A stretch of DNA of 57,588 nt from a virus. Location: the IMG/VR virus record IMGVR_UViG_3300031707_000018, positions 1 through 57,588 of that record; one strand, given 5' to 3'. Of the stretch, positions 1-10,400 are shown one piece after another (within the stretch, counting starts at the first letter, position 1; each line of letters starts with the position of its first letter). Both the position numbers and the translations under genes were made by a program. The notes under the pieces are model-generated. The model made no database searches, had not been told where the DNA came from, and saw nothing but the letters and a program-made list of their open reading frames with translations.

Positions 1-148
1 CCTGGTCGGGGCCCGTGTTCATGGCATTCTCGTTCCCGTAGTAAGATGCGTAGCCTCCGTTCACCACTCGCAGGAACTCAGGTGGGAGAGGCGTGTAGAC
101 GGTGCCAGCCTGGAGCCACAAGACCCTGTCGAACGTAGGAGCTGCCAT
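1..148 (-). CDS. Virion/tail protein, N-terminal fragment
   Basis: The first 49 codons of a gene that runs off the left edge. It starts at an ATG at 148, two bases after the TAG stop of the 521-residue gene, with a GGGAGGG Shine-Dalgarno sequence lying over that stop codon. The peptide begins MAAPTFDRVLWLQAG and shows no domain I recognise. Its place immediately downstream of baseplate J and a putative receptor-binding gene suggests a further baseplate or fibre component. This is inferred from position only. Confidence 0.7.
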   Translation of the reverse strand, partial: MAAPTFDRVLWLQAGTVYTPLPPEFLRVVNGGYASYYGNENAMNTGPDQ

Positions 149-150
149 CT

Positions 151-1716
151 CTATCCCTCCCTTGGCTGCAGGCTCAGCTCATCGTCGCGTCCCTGGAACA
201 TCAGCTGAGGCACCACCGTACCGTAGTCCTCGCGGAGGTACAGAACCTTCCGCGCATCATCCACCATGAAGTAATCGTAGTAGAGCGGGAAGGCCCACTC
301 GGTCTCGCCGTTCCACAGGTAGAGCCACTGCTGGTCGGACCGTCGGATCTCGGCGTGCGTGACGTAGACTTCGTCGCTGAGATCCAGCTCGATCATGGCC
401 AGGCACTCGAGGTAGCTCGGCCGTGGCCAAGGAGTCTTTGGGTCCACGATCGCCAGGAAGTGCTTGTTCCCCCCTTGGACGGAGGCCTTGTAGAGAACCA
501 CCAGCAGGTACCCGTGGAAGTAGGTCATGGCCTCGGGATACCAGGTGGCTCCATCCTCGAACCAGTCCCTCCAGTTCCTGAAGGCGATGTCGAACGGTCC
601 GATGATGTCTTCGGCGTCGACTCCCAGGGCCCTGATCCTTGGGTTGCTCGAGACATCCCTGATCAGCTGCCAGGCGAACTTCCACCTGTCTCCCCAGAAG
701 TCCACTTCGTAGTGCCGGCCCGTCGTCGAGTAGACCGTGATCCCATCCGTCCCGGGCGTCGGGACGGGCTCGATGGATCCGCCCATGTCTAGAACCGTGG
801 GGGATCCAGCGCGTGTCGGGATGGCCTTCCCCCAGAAGTTCTGGATCTTCTCGACGAACTGGGATCGGCGTGGATGTTCGATGACGACCGGCGCCATCTG
901 GTCGTAGAGGTCGAGGTACGGAGCGTTGTCGAAGAGGTTCGGCTTCCAGTCCTTGGCCTGCTCCCCTGGAGCTGCCATGGCGATGTCCACGTACAGGGAT
1001 GTGTTGATGGGGAACCCGGCGCTGTGCGTGGACACGACTCGGTAGCTGAACTTCACGATGTCTTGGCTGAACACGCTGGAGATCACCGCTTGCCGAGGAT
1101 ACCCGCCGGTGTCAGCGTCGAAGGCCACCCGAAGGGTCTCTATGGTGGCGTCGTGGTGGGTCCCGATGATCTCGAGGCCGAAGCCCGTCGCTGGCGGGGT
1201 GAGACCCGTCGCGCTGGACACGTACCAGATGTAGAAGCACCAGGCCACGCCGGCCTTGACCGGTTGATTCACGTCTTGGTAGAGGTCGACATAGTTGTAG
1301 GGGTCCGGCTGGAGCCGGATTGCATTGGCTCCCAGCAGTCCGGTAGCTACGTTGACAACGCCGACTCCCGTCGACCGCCAGAAGTCCGGCAGCCGGTCCT
1401 GGGAAGTCCACATCTCGAACGAGCTGTTGAGCAGGTAGTTGTCCAGGTCTCTTGGGCTCTTGAACTTGACCTCGAAGGGTAGCTGGATCTTCCTCAGCTG
1501 GTCCGGCTCGTCGAGGTTGGCCAGCTCAAGGTACCGGCTGCGCAGGAACTCCTCCAGCTGGTCGGTGACATGTTCGATCCCAGCCGCATGCGGGTTGATC
1601 AGGTACTGGAGGTTGGAGTCCCTCTCACGACGAGCCTTCATCCACGGCGGGAGGTTGTTGGCAACCCGCTGCGTCTCGACGGAGTAGAACCCAGCCTTCG
1701 GTTCGTATTCGCTCAT
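151..1716 (-). CDS. Putative baseplate-attached receptor-binding protein
   Basis: A 521-residue protein whose ATG overlaps the end of the baseplate J gene by 4 nt. The first ~90 residues are charged and helical, as in the attachment domains of tail-fibre or baseplate wedge proteins. From about residue 97 an NSSFEMWT...LPDFW pattern, followed by aromatic-rich alternating strands to about residue 250, resembles the jelly-roll start of carbohydrate-binding modules (N-x-x-F-E-x-W...P-D-x-W). The C-terminal half is rich in Trp and Tyr and has no domain I recognise. Host-surface glycan binding is inferred from the module resemblance and the position after the baseplate genes. A purely structural tail-tip role is the alternative. 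Confidence 0.55.
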   Translation of the reverse strand: MSEYEPKAGFYSVETQRVANNLPPWMKARRERDSNLQYLINPHAAGIEHVTDQLEEFLRSRYLELANLDEPDQLRKIQLPFEVKFKSPRDLDNYLLNSSFEMWTSQDRLPDFWRSTGVGVVNVATGLLGANAIRLQPDPYNYVDLYQDVNQPVKAGVAWCFYIWYVSSATGLTPPATGFGLEIIGTHHDATIETLRVAFDADTGGYPRQAVISSVFSQDIVKFSYRVVSTHSAGFPINTSLYVDIAMAAPGEQAKDWKPNLFDNAPYLDLYDQMAPVVIEHPRRSQFVEKIQNFWGKAIPTRAGSPTVLDMGGSIEPVPTPGTDGITVYSTTGRHYEVDFWGDRWKFAWQLIRDVSSNPRIRALGVDAEDIIGPFDIAFRNWRDWFEDGATWYPEAMTYFHGYLLVVLYKASVQGGNKHFLAIVDPKTPWPRPSYLECLAMIELDLSDEVYVTHAEIRRSDQQWLYLWNGETEWAFPLYYDYFMVDDARKVLYLREDYGTVVPQLMFQGRDDELSLQPREG

Positions 1717-2846
1717 ACCGCGGCCACCACGACGGCGTTCTCGGACTCGGGGTCTGGCATGAACAGTTCATCTTCACGCAGCCGGTAGTTCCTCAGCAGC
1801 TGGGGCCGGCGCTGGAAGGTCAGGCAGACGATGCGGTGATCGTAGACCTTCGGATCGGAGTTCTGGATCCGTCCCTCCAGCTGACGTAGGACCATGTTCC
1901 CTCCCAAGGGAACTTGGTCCAAGTAGCTGATGATCGCTGCGCGGACGTTGTCCTTGATGGCGAGCTGCTCGGACGATGGCGTTCCCTTGGCCATCTGGAT
2001 CTGGGTGTAGACCTCGTAGGGAACCATGGCCGGCCCGCGGCAGAAGAGACGCACTCCGCCGGCCTTCTCCCGCTCTCCCAGGAACTGGCAGGCCTTGACC
2101 ACGGACTCCGTCACGAAGTTCCCCGCTGGGATGATCAGGGCGTCCATGTAGCCCGGGTATTCCCTGATGACCACGTTGGAGACTCCAGGGACCGGTAGCA
2201 TGGCGATCCGTACGGCGGTGAGATTCGCCGACTCACGGATGGCCCGGCTGTTGGCGATCCGGTACCGGTAGTTGTCGTCGGACTCGATGTCGGAGCCTGT
2301 CGAGATGTCCCTGGCGTTAGTGACGAAGACGTCGGCGATCCCCAGGGAGTGGACGGTGAGGACGTTGACCCCGACATTGGAAGAGCTGCCGGAGTTGATG
2401 GACGCAGCAGCCACGAAGACCTTGTCGGTCACGTCGTCGAAGATCGAGGCTTCCGTGGTCTTGTATTGGATCGACCCGGCGGAGTTCTGGATGATCGTGC
2501 CGATGGGGATCACCTTGGAGGGGATCTTCGCGGCCAGTGTTCCCGTCGCCACGTAGAACTTGATCACCTCGTCCTCACGCGACATCAGCGCCTGGGAGCT
2601 GGTTCTGCGGACGAGCCCGACCACGGATCCGAGAAGGTCCAGGAAGATGCCCGTAGCGGAGGTCAGGAAGCCCATGGCCACGTTGAAGCGGAGGGTGCCG
2701 TAGATCTCGCCGAGACGACGGTTTATGATCTGCAGGAGGGCTCTGGCCCTGGATCCTTCCGTCAGGTTGGTGATCTTGCCTTCCCGGGCGAGCTCGCTGA
2801 TGCAGAGGGCATTCAGCTCGGCTTCCGACTTGTATTCGATGGCCAT
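1713..2846 (-). CDS. Baseplate J-like protein
   Basis: 377 residues with the layout of the baseplate J / Mu gp47 family, which builds the wedges around the tail hub of contractile tails. Visible family features are the N-terminal segment with TEGSRARALLQIINRR, the helix that follows (residues ~30-70), and a middle part where SDDNYRYRI leads to a stretch ending in PGVSNVVI, the usual J-family core. It lies between the gp25-like gene and the putative receptor-binding gene, which is the normal baseplate order. The length is typical. Start ATG at 2846, 3 nt after the gp25-like stop. Confidence 0.85.
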   Translation of the reverse strand: MAIEYKSEAELNALCISELAREGKITNLTEGSRARALLQIINRRLGEIYGTLRFNVAMGFLTSATGIFLDLLGSVVGLVRRTSSQALMSREDEVIKFYVATGTLAAKIPSKVIPIGTIIQNSAGSIQYKTTEASIFDDVTDKVFVAAASINSGSSSNVGVNVLTVHSLGIADVFVTNARDISTGSDIESDDNYRYRIANSRAIRESANLTAVRIAMLPVPGVSNVVIREYPGYMDALIIPAGNFVTESVVKACQFLGEREKAGGVRLFCRGPAMVPYEVYTQIQMAKGTPSSEQLAIKDNVRAAIISYLDQVPLGGNMVLRQLEGRIQNSDPKVYDHRIVCLTFQRRPQLLRNYRLREDELFMPDPESENAVVVAAV

Positions 2847-2849
2847 CGT

Positions 2850-3302
2850 TCACTCCTTGGGACCGGTGATCCGGCTGATGAGTCCAACGTCCAAGGAGAT
2901 GTTGAACCCTACGATCAGGCTGGAGTCGTAGGCGTTCAGCTTCTGGGACATCCCCTCGATGTAATCCTGGACGAAGATGAAGGCGGCGATCGTCTCACGG
3001 CCCACCGGCACGACGTCGACGAAGAGGCTGTTCCTCGGGAAGCGCCCATCCTTGATCAGGGAGTAGTAGATCTGCTCCTTGGCCATGCTACCGGTCAGCC
3101 GCTTGTTGGGCTGGCCACGGATGGCGATCAGGTTCGCTCCAAGCGCGGAGTTGGGGGCGAAGTCCAGGTGGTCCGTCCGGACCCTGAACTCGACGTCCTG
3201 GATGACGGTGCGCTCGGCAGTGGCCAGCTTCACGTCGCCGGTGTCGTCCACCACGATGTCGCCATCGTCATCGAACTCGAGATCTCTTCCGACCTGGGGC
3301 AT
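2850..3302 (-). CDS. gp25/gpW-like baseplate wedge protein
   Basis: 150 residues starting at the ATG at 3302, which shares one base with the preceding TGA (TGATG). A longer upstream reading in the same frame is Arg-rich and overlaps the neighbour, so I rejected it. The N-terminal acidic strands (DDDGDIVVDDTGDVKL), a central helical part with SALGANLI and a C-terminal part ending in a strand-rich segment resemble the gp25-like / DUF2634 baseplate family, which joins sheath and baseplate. Its position directly before baseplate J supports this. The family call rests on pattern and synteny, not on a conserved catalytic motif. Confidence 0.6.
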   Translation of the reverse strand: MPQVGRDLEFDDDGDIVVDDTGDVKLATAERTVIQDVEFRVRTDHLDFAPNSALGANLIAIRGQPNKRLTGSMAKEQIYYSLIKDGRFPRNSLFVDVVPVGRETIAAFIFVQDYIEGMSQKLNAYDSSLIVGFNISLDVGLISRITGPKE

Positions 3303-3853
3303 CAATCGTCTCCCATGGCTTCGTCTAGAACGCGGATGGCGATGATTACTCCTCGAACAAGGCCACGAACCCACATGGGCGCCGTGTTGAGCATGGGCTT
3401 GTAGGGGTCCACGATGTGGTTGGCCCCGTAGGCCTCCTTGCGGTTCCGGGTCTTGCCATCCGCATAGATGTCCTTGTCCGCCGTCGTGTCCCTCTCCAGA
3501 GGCTGGCCACCCGTCCTGAACTCGCTCCCATCCATCCCGTCGATCTTGATCCCGGGATCGTTCGGGTCGGACGCGTGAGTCTCAATGCCACGTTCCCTGA
3601 GAAGGATCGTCTGGCCACCATCACCGACGATGAGATCGCTCTCGTTGATGTCGTCCAGGTTACCTGGCCTGTTCATGGTACCCGAACGGTTGGCCAGCTG
3701 CTGCAACTGAATCTGCCGCGGGGTCCGCTGGGTCTCCTCCCCTTCGCCCTTCTGTACGGCCGCCGCTACCTCCTGGTCAATCGTGGAGGTGGTATCGAGG
3801 TCGTAGGTCTCCCCAACTCTCTGGGGAACATCGTCTACTTGTTTGTCACCCAC
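3302..3853 (-). CDS. Baseplate-region protein of unknown function
   Basis: 183 residues, starting at a GTG at 3853 with AAGGA eight bases upstream, inside the last 19 nt of the gene before it. The first 70 residues are rich in Asp, Glu and Gln and probably disordered. The middle is polar, and a short hydrophobic stretch (VRGLVRGVIIAIRVL) lies near the C-terminus. I recognise no family. Its place between the giant hub-like gene and the gp25-like gene suggests a minor baseplate or spike-associated protein. Confidence 0.6.
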   Translation of the reverse strand: MGDKQVDDVPQRVGETYDLDTTSTIDQEVAAAVQKGEGEETQRTPRQIQLQQLANRSGTMNRPGNLDDINESDLIVGDGGQTILLRERGIETHASDPNDPGIKIDGMDGSEFRTGGQPLERDTTADKDIYADGKTRNRKEAYGANHIVDPYKPMLNTAPMWVRGLVRGVIIAIRVLDEAMGDD

Positions 3854-4413
3854 GGCTGGGATCCTTTGGTGAAGTCAGGGAAGATCTTCCTGGCCGAATA
3901 GAAGGTGCTGCGGACGGCTTCCGTACCCTCCGTGGGTCGGGCCTTCAGAGTTAGCTTCCCAAGGGCCCCCGGCTTGAGCAAGCCGCTGTCCAGCTGGACT
4001 TCCACGTTCCAGGTCTCCGGGTTGGGGATCCTCTTGACCGAGCTAGGATCAAGGCGGATCGGGATGATCAGCCTCTCGAGGAACTGGACCACCGGTTCGT
4101 GGTCGTCCCGGCGCTCATAGTCCCACAAGGTCGGCCAGTTCTGCTCAGCCATGAGGCTGAACCCGTTGGTGCAGGCCTGCAGGTTGATGCAGTCCACGAG
4201 ACCATTCGGGTGGGTGCCCCAGCCGTACTCGTCCTCGCCGGGGAATCCCCCGCGCGCCAGGCCGGGAACGAAGTACGGATTGAGGGCTCCGTGGCCGATG
4301 AAGATGGGGCTGCGGAAGATCGGAAGGACCAGCTTCTGCAGCTGGCCGCCAAGAGGGACCTCTCCCTTGGCGCCCTGGCCCCGCTTCTGCATCTTGGCGA
4401 GTTCGCCTGGCAT
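3835..4413 (-). CDS. Baseplate-region protein of unknown function
   Basis: 192 residues. The ATG at 4413 shares its A with the TAA of the giant gene (TAATG), so translation is probably coupled. The N-terminal 60 residues are Gly/Pro-rich, followed by Trp-rich segments (YGWGTHPNG, WPTLWDYERR). The C-terminal third is strand-rich and looks like a small beta domain. No known family recognised. The neighbourhood indicates a tail-tip or baseplate protein. Confidence 0.6.
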   Translation of the reverse strand: MPGELAKMQKRGQGAKGEVPLGGQLQKLVLPIFRSPIFIGHGALNPYFVPGLARGGFPGEDEYGWGTHPNGLVDCINLQACTNGFSLMAEQNWPTLWDYERRDDHEPVVQFLERLIIPIRLDPSSVKRIPNPETWNVEVQLDSGLLKPGALGKLTLKARPTEGTEAVRSTFYSARKIFPDFTKGSQPWVTNK

Positions 4414-7400
4414 TAGAGGTCCTCCCAGGCCTTCGTGGCGATCTCGGAGGTTAGGCCGGCCCCACGCGTGATGTTAGACCACTGCTTGAAGATCCTGAGC
4501 GTCCAGTCGGCGTCGGACCATCCGCGTAGGCCTGCGGTCCATGGGGAGCCGTTCCTCACAAGAGGGATGATATCCACGGGTGCCCGCATGCTACCATAGC
4601 GCCCACGGCCGGTCAAGTTGCCCCAGAGCCCAGCTCCGGACTCCTCGTTCAGCTTCCAGCTCTGCCACATGTAAGAGCCGATCAGGCCGATCCCAGCGCC
4701 TCCAATGGCCCCAACAGGAGCCAAGATGAGACCCACGGCAGAACCGGTGCCGATTCCGACTGCGCCACCAGCTGGGCCGCCCATAGCGAACCCACCAGCC
4801 CCGCCAGCAGCTCCACCCAGGACGAGTGAAGGTGCCGTCCCAAGAACCCCACCCAACAGGGTGGCTCCCCCGATCCAGCCCAGACTCTTGAGGGCGTTGA
4901 GCTGGCCGCAGACCATGCAGTCGATCCAGCTGGACCTGCTCTGCGGGATGCAGATCGCATGCGGAACCACCGTGGTTATGTAGCCGGTGTCCGGACCGAA
5001 GTGGGTGATCACCCGTTCCGCTTCGATCGGACCGAAGGTGTTCTCGTACGGGTCGTTGATCCAGATGATGTCGTGTGGCTTGATCCTCTCGTTGCCACGG
5101 AGGATCAGCTCACCGCGGTACATCGGCCGCAGGGCCTCGGCCAGGTTGGAGTAGGCTGCCAGCTCGGCGCCGATGGACTGGTCGATGTTCAGCTCGGTGA
5201 TGAGCCGGACCTTCTTCTCGTTCGGCTGAATGTTCTCGTTGACCATCAGCTCGAACGTACTCCAGTGTTTGTCGTAGGCAACGAAGTACCGGCCGCCACC
5301 CTCGGTGTAGTTCCCGATGTTGTTGGAGTACTGGACCACAACCGTGTTGGCCATCTGTTCTTTGGTGGCGATGATCCCGTTCTTGATGATGTGCTGCAGG
5401 GCGTCCGCCATGTGGTGGTCCCTGAAGCGCTTGGTCCTCGGGTTGTGCTCGTACTTCTCCGCCTTACGACCCTCGTTGTAGGCCTCCTTCAGGAGCTTGG
5501 TGTCGCCGATCAAGATCTGCTGCTCAAGCCACATCTTGAGCATGGACATGAAGAGCTTCCAGTCCGGCATCACGTCCAGGATGGACTCGACCATCTTGTC
5601 GTAGGCGTCCCTGGGGATCTGGTTCCCATGGGCATCCGTGACTCCGGCATTGCCGTCGTGCATAGCGTTGAGAGCGCGCAGATCCGTGGACTTCTCCATC
5701 ATGCTTCGGAGGGACCGGTTGTACTCGTTCGTCCCATCGTTCTTCAGGCCCATCTTCTCGACCTTGTCCCTCCAGTCAGTGAGAGACACAAGGATCGAGC
5801 CGGGTAGCAGGCTATCGCGCGTTGCGCTGGCCGTGAACTTCTGGACCTTGTTGATATCCTTGACATACTGGATGCGGCCATCTTGCCGCTGCACGGTCTG
5901 GCCGCCTTCGCTGTCGACGATGTTGTCACCCGCGTCGTTCGTGACACCCAACATCTCTCCACTGCTTATGAGCGCATTATAGCTGGCCTTCGCGTTCTCG
6001 ATTGGGGCTGACATGATTCGGAAGGTCGCGACGTTCTTGGCGAGGGTGATCCACGCCTCAGCCGCTTTGTCGCCGCTGGCATAGGCCGCCGTGTACCGGT
6101 TGAAGAAGTAGGCGAGGATGACCTTGAGATTGGTGTCACCGAGGTTCTTCTCAATGTACTTGATGTCCGTCGTGATATCGGGGGACTCCGTGTAGCCCGA
6201 GAGCAGCTCCCTACCAACTCTCTTGCCCTCTTCCTTGTAGTCCTTGCCCATCAAACCGAAGGTCAGGGTCCCAAGGAGCCGTCCCGGAATCGAGCCGGCG
6301 GCGCTTGAGAGACTCTTGACGATCTCCTTGCCGGCAGTGTGTCGGGCGCGGAAGTTCTCCTTGAACACAGAGCCTTGTACCGATCCCTCAAAGTTGAGGA
6401 CGACGTCGATGATCAAGTTCTCGTTGGGCTTGCTCGGGTTCCTCTGGTAGTCCAGCCACAGACGTTCCTCGTTCTGCTTGAGGCTCGTGTACCAGTACCT
6501 CTGCTCGGGCTTGCCGAAGAAGAGCGTCGCCTGATGGTCGTAAGGACGGACATCGAAGACGTAGCCTGGTAGATGCCTGGTCAGCTCATGGAGGACCTCG
6601 AGCCCCGTGCTGTCGGGGATGAGATACTCACTCCCGGAGGAGAACCAGTTCCTCCAGAAGGACTGCCGCGGCAGGTAGATGTTGGACATCTTCCTGTCGC
6701 TGGTCAGCTCAGCTACGGTAGCTGCAGCGCCGCCAAGGGCTGAACCGATCAGACCTCCGACGTACTTGCCGGCCAGGTAACCAGTGATCGGGCCCCCGAA
6801 GATGTTGACCGTGCCGACCACTGCTCCGGCTGCTCCACCGATAGCCTCGCCGACACCACCATACACACCTTCGGCCTGCTTCCTGGCTTCGCTGGTCTTG
6901 CCGTCGGCCGAGCCAGCTCTGTACCCATCCCAACCGACTCTCTCGGGAGAGTCTCGGTTGTAATCTTCGCCGGCCACGTTCTGCCCGTTGAGGATCCCCG
7001 CCTCATAGGGGCTCCACTTGCCGAAGTGCATGGTCGGAGAGTTCTCCATGATCCACTGCACAACGCGGTATGGCTCGGCGCTGGAACTGATGAAGGTGTT
7101 CAGGGGAACGGTCAGCTCGTTCTTGTAGCTCTGGGCGATGATGGTGATGACGTCACCCGGGTCGATCTCGACGATCTGACCAGTGAACTTGATCTCGAGA
7201 TCTTCGTCGCTTGAGCCGTACCCAACCTTGAGCATGATCGGCGTACCAGTCTGCAGGAAGAAGGCGCTCAGCTGCTTCCTCTCGCCAGTTCCCTTCTCCA
7301 GGCCGGCAGAGCCTAGGGGTGGACGGGGATCCTTGTAGCTCCCATCAGCTTGGATCCAGCTGGCGTCCTCCTGGAGTCGGTCCTGATCCTCGTAGCTGGT

Positions 7401-10400
7401 TCTGGCCTGATCGAGGTTGCCCGTGACGTTGATGAGCCGGATCTGCAGCAGAGACGGCTCGAACTTGTGTTCGGACAGCTGGAAGTCGATGACGGCGTTG
7501 TACGCGTAGAAGTCGTCCCAGTACCCGAACTGCTCGTTGTCCTCTTCGATGAAGTAGAGGCGGAACGTGGGGAAGGCCCTGGACAGCCGGCCGACATCGT
7601 CCTTGGTGGTATCAAGGACTTCTCGGAACAAGCTCCGCATGTTGGCCGGGCTATCATGCTGCAGCTCGCCGAAGGCCTTCCTGAGCTTTGGGTTGGCCGG
7701 CATGTAGGAGTGCATGGGGGTGTTGCCGAAGCCCTCATCGACGGGCGTGGACTTCCACATCCCTTGCACATTCCGCATCTTGCCGTAGGACCCATCGGGA
7801 TTGGGTACTAGGTCGAGGTTGCTGACAAGGTCGCTTCTGTCACCCTCCATGATGGCCGATGCCCGCTCAGGACGCATCGCGCGCTGGTTCTGAATCCGCT
7901 TGGCGTCGGCCCTGTTGATGTCTCCCTTGGTCCGGGTGCTCTGGTCCGGATTCATCTCCGTGCTGGGAGGGTTGTACAGAGCGTCCACCTCGGAGCTCAG
8001 CTCCTCAGCCTGGGAATCGAAGTACTGAGAGACACGGTTGTGGTAGTAGAAGAAGTCCGGATCGACAGGATCCGTCGGCTGCTTGGCGATGTCGTACTTG
8101 TCCTGATCCAGTGGCGCCTGGCGTCCGAGGTCACTCCACGTCGGCATGAAGCGACGCATGACTTCTTTGGTCTTGGCTCCCATGTACTTGGTGGTGAATA
8201 TGCGCATGGCCTGGACGGACAGGCTCGTTGCAGGTGTGGCGCCAAGCATCTCGGACGACCCGAAGAAGGCGTCGGCGAAGGTCGGCAGGGCCAGGTCGGG
8301 GTAGTTGCTGATAGCCCTGATGTCCTTCATCTTCGAGAGCATGGCGTCCTGGACTTCCTTGAAGTTGTCCCGTGCGTAGTCCATCAGGGCATCGAGACCA
8401 GCCAGCTCGTCCGGGAATCCGGGCCCGCGGATCGTCGTGACGATCTCCTTGAGGTACTTGTTGGGGTTCCTGTCGAACTCCATGTACTTCTTGCTGTCTA
8501 CCTGCCACAGCGGAGCTGCCGGAACTTTGCCGGCAATCTTGGTGGGTCGCTTGGAGGCAGACCAGAACTTGAGGGCCTCGCCAGCCAGGCGGGAGAGCTC
8601 CGCGAAGAAGTCATTGGAAGTCGGCCTCTTCTCAACCTCGGCTGCTTTGGTCAGCGAGCTGGTGTACTCCTTCAGGAAGGAGGATGGTGGATTGGATGCG
8701 GCCCGACCGAAGTTGTCAGTGCCAAGGCCGGAGTTGTAGCCGTAGAACTTGCCGATGCCGCTGATCCCACTCAGGTCTGCCTGCTCTTCCTTCTTCCGCC
8801 TCTTCTCCTCTTCCTCCTGCTTGGTCTTGGCGAACTCCTTCTTCAGGTTCTCCAGTATGGCCCCAACGATCTCAGGTCTGTTGGCGAACACCTGGGTCAT
8901 GACACCTTTGGTGAGGATGCCGCCATTCCTGTACAGAGCCTGGAAGCAGTAGGGACCGGCGGGAGAGTTGGCGAACTGACCACGCTCGGTAGATTGATCA
9001 TCCCGGAGGTACCGGTCGGCGATGTCGATGGCGTAGTCCAGGGAGATCGCGGAGAGGTTGTCCCGTAGATCGGGCCTAGCCATCCTCAGCTGTTCACGTT
9101 TGTCCTGGTTGACCGTGTACTCCGTCAGGTCCAGCATGATCGTCGAGGAGTAGATCTCACCCGGATTGTTCCGAGTCGTGACCCCGTCGATCTGGACCGC
9201 GCGCACGCCGGCGAGAGCCAGCAGGTCGTTAGTGACCCTGATCTTGGAGGATCTTCGGGCCTTCGGTCCACCGATCAGCGCCACCTGGTCCGTCAGCAGC
9301 TTCATCCGGTGGATCCGGGCCACGGCCCTGTCGTGGGCGTACTTGTCGTCTCCGACCGCATGGAAGGCGACGGAGATCTTGGCGTTGATGGCGCCGAGAT
9401 GTTGAGCCGTGCCGTATAGACAGCCTTGGATCGGCTGGATGGCGACTCGATTCTGGATGACGATCGAGGTCTGGACCGGGATCAGGTTCGGATCGCCCGT
9501 CAGGATCTCTAGGGTCTCCGGTTCGGGCTTCACCTTCTTGGTCCGGATGCCAGCACCAGATGAGCTATACATGCTGTTCGGGCCGACGGCTTCCGCCGGA
9601 ACCGTCAAGGTCAAATCGAACTTGGCGTCGTCCGAATCGGCCGGGACGAACCTTGGAGTTGGGTACTGGAAGGTGAAGGACTGGCCCGCGGCGAACCGGA
9701 ACTTGCCCAGGTACCCCATGCCCATGTCGGAAGGCTGGTCCAGGTCAGCTGACGTGTCGCCCGCGAGGTATCGGCGCCGGACGTAGTACGAGAACCACGG
9801 GCACTGGCTGATGTCCAGCGTCGGAGTTCCCAGCGCCGTCTTGTAGGCGAACTCCTGGACGTAGGGGCCGAAGGCGAAGTACAGGCAGGCCAAGCGGACC
9901 CTCAGCGTGTCGATCTCTCCGGGCACCGTCTCGATCGAGAGGGTGTGGAGGACGACAGGAACCACGGGCCGCCTGGACGCCGTTGGGATGCCCAGCCTGA
10001 CCAGCTCGGCGTGGGTATCCCGGATGGTGATCAGGATGTTGTTGGCCGTACGCCCCAGTTCGGTCAATCCACTGACGCTGTAGATCGTGGGGTTGCCAAG
10101 AGAGTCCTTCAACAGCTCACCCATCCCGACGCTGCGGGCCGGTCCCATGGCAGTGTTCTTTAGGCCAGCACTTCCAACAGTGTCCGACAGCTGGGTGAGG
10201 AGCTCGTCCGGAAGCATGTTCAGCAGGCGTTCCCGGATGGCGGCCTCGGTCGTACTGGTCTTCAGAAGGGACAGCCGCATGAAGGCCGGGTTGGCGACGA
10301 GGATATCCACCATCTGGCGCTGGATCTTGACGTACTCGTCGTAGGCGCGCATGACCTTGAGGTTCAGGTCGTCGATGGTCTTGGCCGGCACGTTGGCTGC

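Noticed and set aside
5968-5995. A TATAAT on the minus strand inside the giant hub-like gene
   Set aside because: No acceptable -35 box at 16-18 nt, and it lies in conserved coding sequence.
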